Of a DNA stretch of 64,000 nt, positions 9,238 to 18,126 are shown piece by piece. Every line of letters starts with the position of its first letter. Position 1 is the stretch's first letter. The notes beneath the pieces are model-generated. The model did no database searches, was not told where the DNA came from, and saw nothing but the letters and a program-made list of their open reading frames with translations. The position numbers were made by a program, and so were the translations under genes. This DNA comes from Bacteroidota bacterium (lineage in GTDB: Bacteria > Bacteroidota > Bacteroidia > B-17B0 > Aurantibacillaceae), in assembly GCA_019638705.1 (NCBI GenBank), contig JAHBTI010000001.1:1-64000 (forward strand). Reading direction: 5' to 3'.

Positions 9238-9268
9238 TTTGCACCACTCATAGCAAACACTAAATTTG
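9238..9268 (+). promoter_or_regulatory. Bacteroidota sigma-A promoter for the DUF4175 operon
   Basis: TTTG at 9238-9241, a 19-bp spacer, then TAAATTTG at 9261-9268. This matches the Bacteroidota -33/-7 consensus exactly and sits 22 bp before the ATG at 9291. Confidence 0.75.
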
Positions 9269-9290
9269 TAGGTCTGCACAGGCACTGCAA

Positions 9291-12200
9291 ATGAGCGCGC
9301 AACAACATATTCTCGTCCAAAAATTAGACGAATTTATACGCAAGTATTACAAAAATCAACTGCTGAAAGGCGCAATTTATTCGGGCGCAATATTAACGGC
9401 GGCGTTTTTGTCTGTTGTGTTGCTTGAGTATTTCGGGGAATTTAATACAAGCATTCGCGCGGTGTTGTTTTTCGGCTTTGTGTTTTCCGCGCTTGGCGTA
9501 TTGGTAAATTACATTACCGTTCCCTTGCTCAAACTCAATAAAATCGGCAGCATTATTTCTTACGACCAAGCCGCCAACATTATCGGAAATCATTTTTCAA
9601 CCGTTCAGGATAAATTGCTGAATGTGCTGCAACTCCAACATAACAAGGCTTGGCAGGGTTCGGAAGATTTGTTGCTCGCAAGCATCAATCAAAAAATAAA
9701 CGAACTGAAACCCGTTGCGTTTGCAAGTGCTATTGACCTCAACGAAAACAAAAAGCATTTAAAATATTTGTTGCCGCTTTTGTTTTTAATGCTTGGCATT
9801 TTTATTTTTTCACCGCAAATCATTTCCAAAGGCACAAAGCGTTTGGTGAATTATCAAACCTTTTACGAAAAAGAAATGCCCTTTACTTTTTCTATTCAAA
9901 ATCAATCTTTACGCGCCCTGCAAACACAGGATTTCAACTTGCAGGTAAAAGTTACAGGCAGCGAACTACCCAACGAAGTGTTTATTTCCATAAACAACAT
10001 GGAGTATAAATTAGAAAAAGAAAATAAGAATGCATTTCATTTCACCTTTTCAAATCCGCAAGCAACAACAAAATTTCAACTTGGTGCAGCGGGATTTTTG
10101 TCAAAAGAATATGTGTTGGAAGTGCTGCCAAAACCTTCGCTCTTGCAATTTAATTTGCAGTTAGTCTATCCCGCGTATTTAAACAAAGCCTCTGAAACAC
10201 TTGAAAACACAGGTGATATGCAAATTCCGCAAGGCACAAAAGTAAACTGGACATTTCGCACAAAAAATACCGACAACTTAAATTTGCATTTTGCCGACAG
10301 CAACGCCGTTCCCGAAAAAAACAATGAAAACGAATTTCGTTTTTCGCGCCGCTTTTTGCAAAGCAATCATTATACGATTAAGGCTTTAAATCAGTTTGTG
10401 CAAAACGCCGCCGATTCGGTGAATTACAGCATTAACGTAGTCTCCGACCAATATCCAAGTATTGAAGTGGCGGAAAAACAAGATTCGCTTAACTCGAAAA
10501 ACATTTATTTCAGCGGACAAATAAAAGACGATTACGGTTTCAGTAATCTCACATTTCATTACAAAAAATTCGGGATTGACAGTTTAGGGAAAGCCCGGGA
10601 AACAAAGGGAAATTTCCCCGTTGCATTTTCAAAAACACAAATTTCGCAGCCGTATTTTTATTTTTTAGATGCCGCACAATTTGATTTGCAGCCCGGCGAT
10701 AAAATTGAATATTATTTTGAAGTGTTTGACAACGACGGTGTAAACGGCGCAAAATCTTCAAAAACCCAAGTGATGAGTTACAAAGCACCAACGCGCGATG
10801 AAATAAACGAAGCGACTGAAAAAAACAATTCGCAGATTAAAAAAGATTTGGAAGAAAGCATTAAAAAAAGCAAGCAACTGCAAAAAGACATTAACGAAAT
10901 GTCTAAAAAAATCAACGATAAAAACCAATTGGGTTACGAAGAAAAAAAGAAATTAGAAGATTTATTGAAAAAACAAAAAGAGCTTGAAAACAAGATTGAG
11001 CAACTGAAACAGGAAAACGAGCAAAACAACAAACAACAAAATGAATTTTCGCAAACCGATGAAAGTATTTTGGAAAAACAACAACAGTTAGAGCAGTTGT
11101 TTGAAAATGTGATGACCCCCGAAATGAAAAAATTGTTTGACGAACTCAATAAAATGTTGGAGCAGTTGGACAAAAACCAAGTGCAGGAAAAATTAGAAGA
11201 ACTGAAACTCACCAACAAAGACATTGAAAAAGAATTGGACAGAAATTTGGAGGCTTTTAAGCAATTAGAGATAGAACAAAAAATGCAGAACGCCATTGAC
11301 AAGTTGGACGAATTGCAAAAGAAACAAGATGACCTAAACAAAGAAACTGACAGCAGTAAGCAGAAAGCAGAAGAAAAGAAGAACGCAGAAGACAATAAGC
11401 AGGATAAAGATGGCAGTAAGCAAAACGACAAACAGGAAACAGGCAATAAACAAGAGGCAAAGAACAATGAGCAAAAGGCAATGAGCAATGATGAGTTGCA
11501 AAAAAAACAAGACAACATTTCAAAAGAATTTGAAGAGTTGAAAAAAGATTTGGACGAATTGCAACAAAAAAACAGCGAGTTGGAAGAACCCAATCAACTG
11601 CCGAATACTGATGAAAAAGAAAATGAAATAAGTAAGGAAATGCAAAATGCTTCGCAGCAGTTGAGCAAAAACAATAAAAACAATGCGTCTAAATCTCAGC
11701 AAAATGCAAGTAAAAAAATGCAGGAAATGAAAGAGCAAATGGAGCAAGCCATGCAAGATGCGGAAGAAGAACAGCAGGAAGAAAACATGGCGGCTCTGCG
11801 ACAAATTTTAGAAAACCTTGTTAATCTCTCTTACGCGCAGGAAGACTTAATTACCACGCTTCCAAAAACGCGCATTGATAACCCGCAATATGTGGATATT
11901 CCCAAACAGCAAAACAAACTGAAAGATGACAGCAAAATTATTGAAGACAGTTTGCTGGCTTTGAGTAAACGCGCACCGCAAATTTCCGCTTTGGTAAACC
12001 GCGAAATTTCCGCGATTCATTTAAACATGAACAAAACTGTTTCTGCCCTCGCCGAGCGCAATGTGGGCGAAAGCACAACGCGAATGCAAACCACCATGAC
12101 TTCGGTAAATAATTTGGCTTTGCTCTTAAACGAAATTCTGCAGCAAATGCAAAATCAAGCCAAAAGCCAAAAAGAATCGAAAGGCGATGAGAGCAACGGA

Positions 12201-12848
12201 AAAAATAAATGCAAAAAACCGGGTTCAGGAAAAAATCCGAGCAGTCAGGGCAAAAAAGGAAATTCGGCGGAAAGTATGCGTAAAATGCAAGAGCAACTCA
12301 ACAAACAATTACAGGAATTAAAAAACGCTTTAGAAAAAGGACAAAAAGAGGGGGGGCAAAAACCGGGCGATAAGCAGGGGCAAGGTCAGCAGGGCAAAAA
12401 CGGAAAAACAGGCTCATCTATGCTACCCGGCAGCAGCGAGCAATTTGCAAAAATGGCGGCTCAGCAAGAAGCCCTGCGCCGTCAAATGCAGGAGATGATG
12501 AGCAAGCTCAAAAATCAGGGAAAAAATGCAGGCGGTGATTTGGCAAACTTAATGGAACAAACCGAGCGCGATTTGGTAAACAAACAGCTTACCAACGAAA
12601 CCATGAAACGGCAACAGGAAATTTTAACCCGTCTTTTGGAAAGTGAAAAAGCTGAAAGAGAACGCGATGAAGACGAACAGCGCAAAAGCAATGAAGCAAA
12701 AAATCAAAATTTAAGCAACCCTAAAGAGTTTTTGGAGTATAAAAGACTGAAAGAAAAAGAAATGGAATTGTTAAACACCGTTCCGCCGGATTTAACGCCA
12801 TACTACAAAGAGAAAGTGAATAATTACTTTAACAGTTTAAACAAATGA
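9291..12848 (+). CDS. DUF4175-family large membrane protein with long coiled-coil region
   Basis: This 1185-residue protein has two N-terminal membrane segments (about residues 33-52 and 56-78) and a third near 160-175, as in DUF4175 proteins. An extracytoplasmic beta-rich region spans about 190-500. A very long Gln/Lys/Glu-rich coiled coil follows (about 510-1110) and a charged tail ends it. The coiled coil includes a compositionally odd block (SKQKAEEKKNAEDNKQ ... NNEQKAMSND) that looks like expanded short repeats, and a G7 homopolymer at 12350-12356. The stop overlaps the start of the ATP-binding protein at 12845, so the two are translationally coupled. Function unknown; an envelope scaffold is inferred. 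Confidence 0.87.
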   Translation: MSAQQHILVQKLDEFIRKYYKNQLLKGAIYSGAILTAAFLSVVLLEYFGEFNTSIRAVLFFGFVFSALGVLVNYITVPLLKLNKIGSIISYDQAANIIGNHFSTVQDKLLNVLQLQHNKAWQGSEDLLLASINQKINELKPVAFASAIDLNENKKHLKYLLPLLFLMLGIFIFSPQIISKGTKRLVNYQTFYEKEMPFTFSIQNQSLRALQTQDFNLQVKVTGSELPNEVFISINNMEYKLEKENKNAFHFTFSNPQATTKFQLGAAGFLSKEYVLEVLPKPSLLQFNLQLVYPAYLNKASETLENTGDMQIPQGTKVNWTFRTKNTDNLNLHFADSNAVPEKNNENEFRFSRRFLQSNHYTIKALNQFVQNAADSVNYSINVVSDQYPSIEVAEKQDSLNSKNIYFSGQIKDDYGFSNLTFHYKKFGIDSLGKARETKGNFPVAFSKTQISQPYFYFLDAAQFDLQPGDKIEYYFEVFDNDGVNGAKSSKTQVMSYKAPTRDEINEATEKNNSQIKKDLEESIKKSKQLQKDINEMSKKINDKNQLGYEEKKKLEDLLKKQKELENKIEQLKQENEQNNKQQNEFSQTDESILEKQQQLEQLFENVMTPEMKKLFDELNKMLEQLDKNQVQEKLEELKLTNKDIEKELDRNLEAFKQLEIEQKMQNAIDKLDELQKKQDDLNKETDSSKQKAEEKKNAEDNKQDKDGSKQNDKQETGNKQEAKNNEQKAMSNDELQKKQDNISKEFEELKKDLDELQQKNSELEEPNQLPNTDEKENEISKEMQNASQQLSKNNKNNASKSQQNASKKMQEMKEQMEQAMQDAEEEQQEENMAALRQILENLVNLSYAQEDLITTLPKTRIDNPQYVDIPKQQNKLKDDSKIIEDSLLALSKRAPQISALVNREISAIHLNMNKTVSALAERNVGESTTRMQTTMTSVNNLALLLNEILQQMQNQAKSQKESKGDESNGKNKCKKPGSGKNPSSQGKKGNSAESMRKMQEQLNKQLQELKNALEKGQKEGGQKPGDKQGQGQQGKNGKTGSSMLPGSSEQFAKMAAQQEALRRQMQEMMSKLKNQGKNAGGDLANLMEQTERDLVNKQLTNETMKRQQEILTRLLESEKAERERDEDEQRKSNEAKNQNLSNPKEFLEYKRLKEKEMELLNTVPPDLTPYYKEKVNNYFNSLNK

Positions 12849-13252
12849 TACCTACCAAACATCAAGCCTTAAAAATCAATTCAAACGTGCAAAGCCTGCG
12901 GCTTGTAGAGCGTTTGATTGGTGATATTTGCGAGGTGTATGATGTGAACGAAGATGTTTACGGCAATATGCTGATAGCCGTGAGTGAAGCCGTAAACAAT
13001 GCCATTGTACACGGAAACCGAAATGACCCCGACAAATTTGTAAAAATTGGCTTTGAAGCCGATAACACACACATGATTTTTTCTGTTACCGATGAAGGTC
13101 AGGGTTTTGATTACAACAATCTGCCTGACCCTACCGACTCCGTTAATCTTGACAAAATAAGTGGTCGCGGTGTGTATTTAATGAAAAGCTTATCGGACTC
13201 TCTTCGCTTTGAAGATAACGGCAGCAAAGTTTTTTTAGGATTTAAAGGATAA
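12845..13252 (+). CDS. RsbW/SpoIIAB-like ATP-binding anti-sigma regulatory kinase
   Basis: A 135-residue single HATPase_c domain: N-box EAVNNAIVHGN near residue 40, G1 box DEGQGFDY near 83, G2 box GRGVYLMKSL near 105. There is no sensor or DHp domain, which is typical of serine kinases that bind anti-anti-sigma factors or sigma factors in partner-switching systems. It begins inside the last codons of the DUF4175 gene (ATGA overlap). No anti-anti-sigma (STAS) gene lies nearby, so the partner must be elsewhere. Cytoplasmic. Terminator at 13268-13304. Confidence 0.88.
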   Translation: MIPTKHQALKINSNVQSLRLVERLIGDICEVYDVNEDVYGNMLIAVSEAVNNAIVHGNRNDPDKFVKIGFEADNTHMIFSVTDEGQGFDYNNLPDPTDSVNLDKISGRGVYLMKSLSDSLRFEDNGSKVFLGFKG

Positions 13253-13267
13253 AAAACTTTCAGACAT

Positions 13268-13304
13268 AAAAAAAACGCCCCGCAATTTTGCGGGGCGTTT
13301 TTTT
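13268..13304. terminator. Strong bidirectional intrinsic terminator
   Basis: A-tract, CGCCCCGC, AATTTT-containing loop, GCGGGGCG, T7. The perfect GC-rich stem lies between the convergent genes ending at 13252 and 13326. Confidence 0.95.
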
Positions 13305-13325
13305 ATTGGCTTCTTTAAAGGAGGC

Positions 13326-15383
13326 TTAATATTTCATCAGTTTTGTTGCTTTAACTTCCTGACCTTTCTCGTTAAATGCTTTTAAGATGTAAACGCCTTT
13401 AACCAAATTATCGGTATTAATAGCTCCGTTTTCTTTAACGGCTACGTTTATTACCAACTGACCAAGCGTGTTATATATTTCGACACGCCCGTTTAAAGCA
13501 GTGATGTGCAACTCGTTTGTAAACGGATTAGGATAAACCGACACAGCCGAATTTTCGTTAATATCTCCAATGCCTATGTCGCAACCTGCTTTTACAACTC
13601 TTATTGCCATAGACTTAGGTGCAGCAGGGCAACCCTCATCGCTTGTCCCATTTACCGTAATAGTAGCGTTATACTGAGATGCAGAACCCGCCGGCAAACT
13701 TGCCGTGAATGTTAAAGGGTTTAAAGTGCTGTTTTCTACTGCAATGGAAATAGTGCCTGAACCAACCAAAGCACTCCATGAAAACGAACCTATACCCGTT
13801 GCTGAAAAAGAAGTGTTTACTCCTGGACACAAGGTGTATATACCTGTTGTGATTGGGCTGACAATAGAAATTGTTGGTGTCGGGTGAACATCAAAAGAAC
13901 TGTTTACAATTTCACTTATACAACCATTACTTCCTTGCCCCACTACGGCATAGGTGTATGTTCCTGCAGGAATATTCATTGTTGCCGAAGCTGTTATATT
14001 AAGATTTGATGTTGTTTGTACAATGCTGGAAAGCAATTCAACGTTCCATGCATAAAGCGTACCACCCGATACTGCTAATGTAACAGTTCCGTTCATGCCC
14101 GTACAAAGCCCGTTTAACGGTGCTGTGGTAATAGTTGGTGCAGGTAAAACAGAAACAGGGGTAACTGCGTTACCGCTGCAAGTTCCGTTATACAACGTTA
14201 TGGTATAATTCTGCGTCCCGGGAGATGTCGGATTACTTGGAGCAAATATTGAATATGATGTTGCGATACTGCTCCAAACAGGATTAACATTAAAAGAAAG
14301 GTCGTCTTCTAATTCATCAGGACAATAAACACTTGGAGAAGCAACCGCATTAAATACAAGGTTGTTGCCCACAGTAACGGAAGCGGTAGTGTATTCATTA
14401 GCACATAAGTTCGTTCCGTCAATAGCAGTAATGGTAAAAACAGTAGTTCCTGAACCCGGTGTTGTAAATATAGGAGATGTGTTTGGAGGTGTTGTAAATG
14501 TAGTTACTCCGTTGGCTTCCCATTGATAATGTGTACCTGCACCGCCTTGAGTAGTCATGGTTACAGTAGTGTTGGCGCAAGTAGTGTAGTTTGAAACAGT
14601 TGGCGTTATACATGGTCCGGTGTATTTAACTCCGTCAATCCCAATCCACAGTCCTCTTTGTGTTGAACTTATTGAGCCTGACGCAGCGGCATTCTCAACA
14701 AAATATCTGAACGCAAAACGACCGGTTACAGGGGTTGGAACTCCTGTAATTTGTACCGTGTAAACAGTCCACCCGTTTTGTCTGTATCCGTTTGTAGTTG
14801 TACCATTAACAACTGCACCTACCGTTGAAGTGCTATAAGCCGGATTTACATCAAACAACAATGTGTTGAAAGAGCCGATACCTGTCGGTCCGGCAGGTGA
14901 GGTGTATGCCGATCCGGTTGTACTCATTCTCAACTGCAATCTGTCAGGTGAAACGTTTACCGTACCGCCATTGAAACTTTGGGTATTGCCTGTTCTTGTG
15001 GCGAATTGAAAAACATAACCGTCTTGAATGGTTACAGCCGGAGAAATTAACCAATTGCTCACTTGCCCCGAAGTGGTTTGGATAATAGATGAAAAACCGC
15101 CGGCTGTACCAACCGAAGCAAAGTCTCCGCCTGCGCCTCCATTCCCATTATAGGCGGTGGGCATAATGTTGTTGCCACCAAGTGCAATAGTACAACCTTG
15201 CTGCCAACCTTGGTCAGCCGCAGTGCCTGTGGGCACAGATTGATTTGTAACTGTCCAACCGGTAGCCGAAGCGTTCAACCACGAGGTCATTGGTGCGGTA
15301 AAGTTCTCTTGAAGCACCAACTGCGCGTTTACAGTAATAGTGGCAGATGCAGCAAGAAATAGTAAAGTAATTTTTCTTTTCAT
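13326..15383 (-). CDS. Large secreted protein with jelly-roll-like N-domain, Ig/PKD-like repeats and T9SS type A domain
   Basis: I place the start at ATG 15383 (MKRKITLLFLAASATITVNAQ), where a signal peptide begins; the frame stays open 13 codons further upstream without reason. The N-terminal 240 residues resemble a cleaved-adhesin/concanavalin-like domain (SNWLISPAVTIQDGYVFQF ... ENAAASG). Then come several Ig-like units (VSNYTTCANTTVTMTT; LVFNAVASPSVYCPDE; ITTAPLNGLCTGMNG), and a T9SS sorting domain at the C-terminus (VYPNPFTNELHITALNG ... LVKGVYILKAF). Surface adhesin or matrix protein inferred. A near-consensus -7 (TATCTTGG) lies upstream at about 15404-15411 on the minus strand. Confidence 0.87.
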   Translation of the reverse strand: MKRKITLLFLAASATITVNAQLVLQENFTAPMTSWLNASATGWTVTNQSVPTGTAADQGWQQGCTIALGGNNIMPTAYNGNGGAGGDFASVGTAGGFSSIIQTTSGQVSNWLISPAVTIQDGYVFQFATRTGNTQSFNGGTVNVSPDRLQLRMSTTGSAYTSPAGPTGIGSFNTLLFDVNPAYSTSTVGAVVNGTTTNGYRQNGWTVYTVQITGVPTPVTGRFAFRYFVENAAASGSISSTQRGLWIGIDGVKYTGPCITPTVSNYTTCANTTVTMTTQGGAGTHYQWEANGVTTFTTPPNTSPIFTTPGSGTTVFTITAIDGTNLCANEYTTASVTVGNNLVFNAVASPSVYCPDELEDDLSFNVNPVWSSIATSYSIFAPSNPTSPGTQNYTITLYNGTCSGNAVTPVSVLPAPTITTAPLNGLCTGMNGTVTLAVSGGTLYAWNVELLSSIVQTTSNLNITASATMNIPAGTYTYAVVGQGSNGCISEIVNSSFDVHPTPTISIVSPITTGIYTLCPGVNTSFSATGIGSFSWSALVGSGTISIAVENSTLNPLTFTASLPAGSASQYNATITVNGTSDEGCPAAPKSMAIRVVKAGCDIGIGDINENSAVSVYPNPFTNELHITALNGRVEIYNTLGQLVINVAVKENGAINTDNLVKGVYILKAFNEKGQEVKATKLMKY

Positions 15384-15458
15384 GTTATTAAAATTTTCGT
15401 CCAAGATAGGGATTTTATACATCGCTTTAACAAAATATTACTTTTTTCAACAGATAAT

Positions 15459-15812
15459 TTAAAGCCCCTCCAAAATCTTTACCTTTTTGGGTAAAGATTT
15501 TATTATTAAGGCGTAAGAATTGTCAATGATTTCAAGTATTAATTTGCGCGGTATGGTATTATCGCAGCGTACGGTGCTCCAATGTGTTTTGTTCATGTGA
15601 AAAGCAGGGTAAATGCTGCTGTATATTTCGCGCAACTCCACCGCTTTTTCGGGCTGGCATTTTATGCTAAACGCCACAGGGTTAGAAGAAATGCTCATTA
15701 ACAGATACATTTTTCCGCCTGCTTTAAACACCAAAGTGTCTTCGTCAAACGGAAAACTTTCGGTTGTGCCTTTTTTTAAGAGGCAGTAATTGCGTATGTC
15801 TTCTGTATTCAT
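15459..15812 (-). CDS. MmcQ/YjbR-family DNA-binding-fold protein
   Basis: This 117-residue protein matches the MmcQ/YjbR family (CyaY-like fold): LKKGTTESFPFDEDTLVFKAGGKMY at the N-terminus, SIKCQPEKAVELRE in the middle, and YPAFHMNKTHWSTV then a C-terminal DNSYALIIKSLPKK. YjbR is a small protein with a DNA-binding-like surface whose physiological role is unclear. It is divergent from DUF5522 across only 64 bp. Confidence 0.9.
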   Translation of the reverse strand: MNTEDIRNYCLLKKGTTESFPFDEDTLVFKAGGKMYLLMSISSNPVAFSIKCQPEKAVELREIYSSIYPAFHMNKTHWSTVRCDNTIPRKLILEIIDNSYALIIKSLPKKVKILEGL

Positions 15813-15861
15813 GCTTTAAAAAGTTGTTACTGCACAAAAATATGGTAAAAATACCTTTCAC

Positions 15862-15869
15862 TATCTTTG
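15862..15869 (+). promoter_or_regulatory. -7 element for the DUF5522/urocanate hydratase unit
   Basis: TATCTTTG ends only seven bases before the ATG at 15877. If transcription starts 5-7 bp after the element, the message is leaderless or nearly so. No TTTG box is present at 19 bp. Confidence 0.6.
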
Positions 15870-15876
15870 CCCCGCC

Positions 15877-16050
15877 ATGTTTAAAAAGGAAATGAACCCC
15901 GAAGATTTTTATTACAGTCCCGAAGGGTATATTATTTTTACCGAAAAATATCATCTCAAACGCGGCTATTGCTGTAAAAGCGGATGCAAACATTGCCCTT
16001 ACGGCTACAATAAAAAAACAGGATTGTTTGATAAGAAAAGTCAGAAGTAA
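15877..16050 (+). CDS. DUF5522-family small Cys-rich protein
   Basis: A 57-residue frame from ATG 15877 to TAA 16050: MFKKEMNPEDFYYSPEGY, then FTEKYHLKRGYCCKSGCKHC, then PYGYNKKTG. The invariant-looking CCKSGCKHCPYG cluster is typical of DUF5522 proteins, which are short, widespread in Bacteroidota and probably bind a metal through the four cysteines and histidine (inference). It ends 25 bp before hutU and may be co-transcribed with it. It is short enough to be missed by automated calling. Confidence 0.88.
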   Translation: MFKKEMNPEDFYYSPEGYIIFTEKYHLKRGYCCKSGCKHCPYGYNKKTGLFDKKSQK

Positions 16051-16075
16051 GATTTAAAAATTTAGAAGTAAAAAA

Positions 16076-18088
16076 ATGGAACTAAAAGAATTTCAACAAC
16101 TCATTTCACAAGGTATTCCTTCAGAATTGCCAACTGCAAAGCCTTACGAAAGCAACATTAATCACGCGCCGAAACGAAAAGACGTTCTTTCGTCTGATGA
16201 AAAAAAATTAGCGGTAAAAAATGCTTTACGCTATTTTGATAAAAAATATCACGCCATTTTAGCCAAAGAGTTTGCCCAAGAACTGAAAACTTACGGTAGA
16301 ATTTATATGTATCGTTTTCGCCCCGATTACAAAATTTACGCGCGACCTATTTTAGATTATCCGCATAAATCCATACAGGCTGCGGCAATTATGCACATGT
16401 TGAGTAACAATTTGGATTACGTCGTTGCTCAACACCCGCACGAACTCATCACCTACGGCGGAAACGGCGCGGTGTTTCAAAACTGGGCGCAGTATCTTTT
16501 AACGATGCAATATTTGTCAGTCATGACAGACGAACAAACTTTGGTGTTGTATAGCGGACACCCGCTCGGATTGTTCCCTTCGCATAAAGACGCGCCGCGC
16601 GTAGTTGTAACAAACGGCATGATGATACCGAATTACAGCAAGCCCGACGATTGGGAAAAATTTAACGCACTCGGTGTAACCCAATACGGACAAATGACAG
16701 CAGGTTCATTTATGTATATTGGTCCCCAAGGCATTGTGCATGGTACGACAATTACGGTGATGAATGCGGCTCGTAAGATTGTGCGAAGCGAAGCTGAGCG
16801 CAAAGGCAAATTATTTGTTACTTGTGGACTTGGCGGTATGAGTGGCGCACAGCCTAAAGCGGCAAAAATTGCAGGCTTGGTTTCCATTACGGCTGAAATA
16901 AATCCGAAAGCAGTAAACACACGTCATTCGCAAAAGTGGGTGGACGAAGTATTTGATAATTTGGATAAATTAATTGTTCGCACCAAACAGGCGCAACAAA
17001 ATAAAGAAGCTGTAAGCCTTGCCTATCAGGGCAACGTGGTGGATTTGTGGGAACGTTTGGTGAAAGAAAATATGAAAGTAGATATTGGCTCTGACCAAAC
17101 TTCTTTACATAATCCATGGGCGGGCGGCTATTATCCTGTTGGTTTTTCGTTGGAAGAAAGCAATAAGATGATGAGCGAAAATCCCGACAAGTTTAAAGAG
17201 GAAGTTCAAAAAACTTTGGTGCGACACATTAATGCGGTGAACACTTTAGCAAAAAACGGCATGTATTTTTTTGATTACGGAAATGCGTTTTTGTTGGAAG
17301 TTGGCAGAGCAGGCGGCGATGTATTTGCAAACAAAGAAAGCGGTGAATTCAAATACAAATCGTATGTGCAAGATATTTTAGGACCTATGTGTTTTGATTT
17401 TGGTTTTGGTCCGTTTCGTTGGGTGTGTACTTCTGCAAAGCCCGAAGACCTCGCCGTTACCGATAAATTGGCGCAACAGGTTTTGGAAGAAATGTACAAA
17501 ACCGCACCCGAAGAAATTAAACAACAACTAAACGACAATATTGTTTGGATAAAGGACGCGCAAAAAAATAATTTGGTGGTTGGCTCGCAAGCCCGCATTT
17601 TGTACGCCGACAGCGAAGCCCGCATTAAAATTGCTCAAGCAATTAATAACGCAATCAAAGAAAGAAAAATTTCCGCGCCTGTGGTTTTGGGGCGCGACCA
17701 CCACGATGTAAGCGGAACGGATTCTCCCTATCGTGAAACTTCAAACATTTATGACGGCAGCAAATTTACGGCTGACATGGCGGTACAAAATTTTGTTGGC
17801 GATGCGTTTCGCGGCGCAACGTGGATTAGCTTGCACAACGGTGGTGGCGTGGGTTGGGGCGAAGTGATTAATGGCGGTTTCGGTTTGGTGTTAGACGGAA
17901 GTGCAGATGCAGAACGCCGTTTGCAACAACTATTGTTTTGGGACGTGAACAACGGTATTTCGCGCAGAGCCTGGGCACGCAACGATGAAGCTCTTTTTGC
18001 CATAAAACGTGAAATGCAACGTACACCGAATTTGAAAGTAACTCTACCGAACGTTGTTGAAAACAACATTTTGGAAAACCTGTTCTAA
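16076..18088 (+). CDS. hutU: Urocanate hydratase
   Basis: This 670-residue protein is urocanate hydratase, which converts urocanate to 4-imidazolone-5-propionate in histidine degradation using tightly bound NAD+. Seen: the NAD-binding segment FVTCGLGGMSGAQPKAAKIA near residue 245, DQTSLHNPWAGGYYPVG near 340, LGPMCFDFGFGPFRWVC near 437, and RDHHDVSGTDSPYRET and SLHNGGGVGWGEVINGGFG in the C-terminal half. The length corresponds to the longer (about 670-residue) form rather than the roughly 560-residue proteobacterial one. No hutH, hutI or formiminotransferase gene lies in the window, so the pathway genes are dispersed. Cytoplasmic. Confidence 0.95.
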   Translation: MELKEFQQLISQGIPSELPTAKPYESNINHAPKRKDVLSSDEKKLAVKNALRYFDKKYHAILAKEFAQELKTYGRIYMYRFRPDYKIYARPILDYPHKSIQAAAIMHMLSNNLDYVVAQHPHELITYGGNGAVFQNWAQYLLTMQYLSVMTDEQTLVLYSGHPLGLFPSHKDAPRVVVTNGMMIPNYSKPDDWEKFNALGVTQYGQMTAGSFMYIGPQGIVHGTTITVMNAARKIVRSEAERKGKLFVTCGLGGMSGAQPKAAKIAGLVSITAEINPKAVNTRHSQKWVDEVFDNLDKLIVRTKQAQQNKEAVSLAYQGNVVDLWERLVKENMKVDIGSDQTSLHNPWAGGYYPVGFSLEESNKMMSENPDKFKEEVQKTLVRHINAVNTLAKNGMYFFDYGNAFLLEVGRAGGDVFANKESGEFKYKSYVQDILGPMCFDFGFGPFRWVCTSAKPEDLAVTDKLAQQVLEEMYKTAPEEIKQQLNDNIVWIKDAQKNNLVVGSQARILYADSEARIKIAQAINNAIKERKISAPVVLGRDHHDVSGTDSPYRETSNIYDGSKFTADMAVQNFVGDAFRGATWISLHNGGGVGWGEVINGGFGLVLDGSADAERRLQQLLFWDVNNGISRRAWARNDEALFAIKREMQRTPNLKVTLPNVVENNILENLF

Positions 18089-18101
18089 AAAAATATTGCC
18101 C

Positions 18102-18109
18102 TATTTTTG
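18102..18109 (+). promoter_or_regulatory. -7 element TATTTTTG
   Basis: TATTTTTG lies 17 bp before the ATG at 18127 and just after the hutU stop, so the exported protein probably has its own promoter. No TTTG box at the ideal spacing. Confidence 0.5.
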
Positions 18110-18126
18110 CCGAAACACGAATTTTT

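Noticed and set aside
10934..11804. Long Ser/Phe/Cys-rich reverse-strand frames
   Set aside because: Antisense of the Gln/Lys/Glu coiled-coil codons of DUF4175; no start context or domain.
15745..15993. Reverse-strand frame across the DUF5522 gene
   Set aside because: It overlaps the divergent promoter and two well-supported genes and has no recognisable features.
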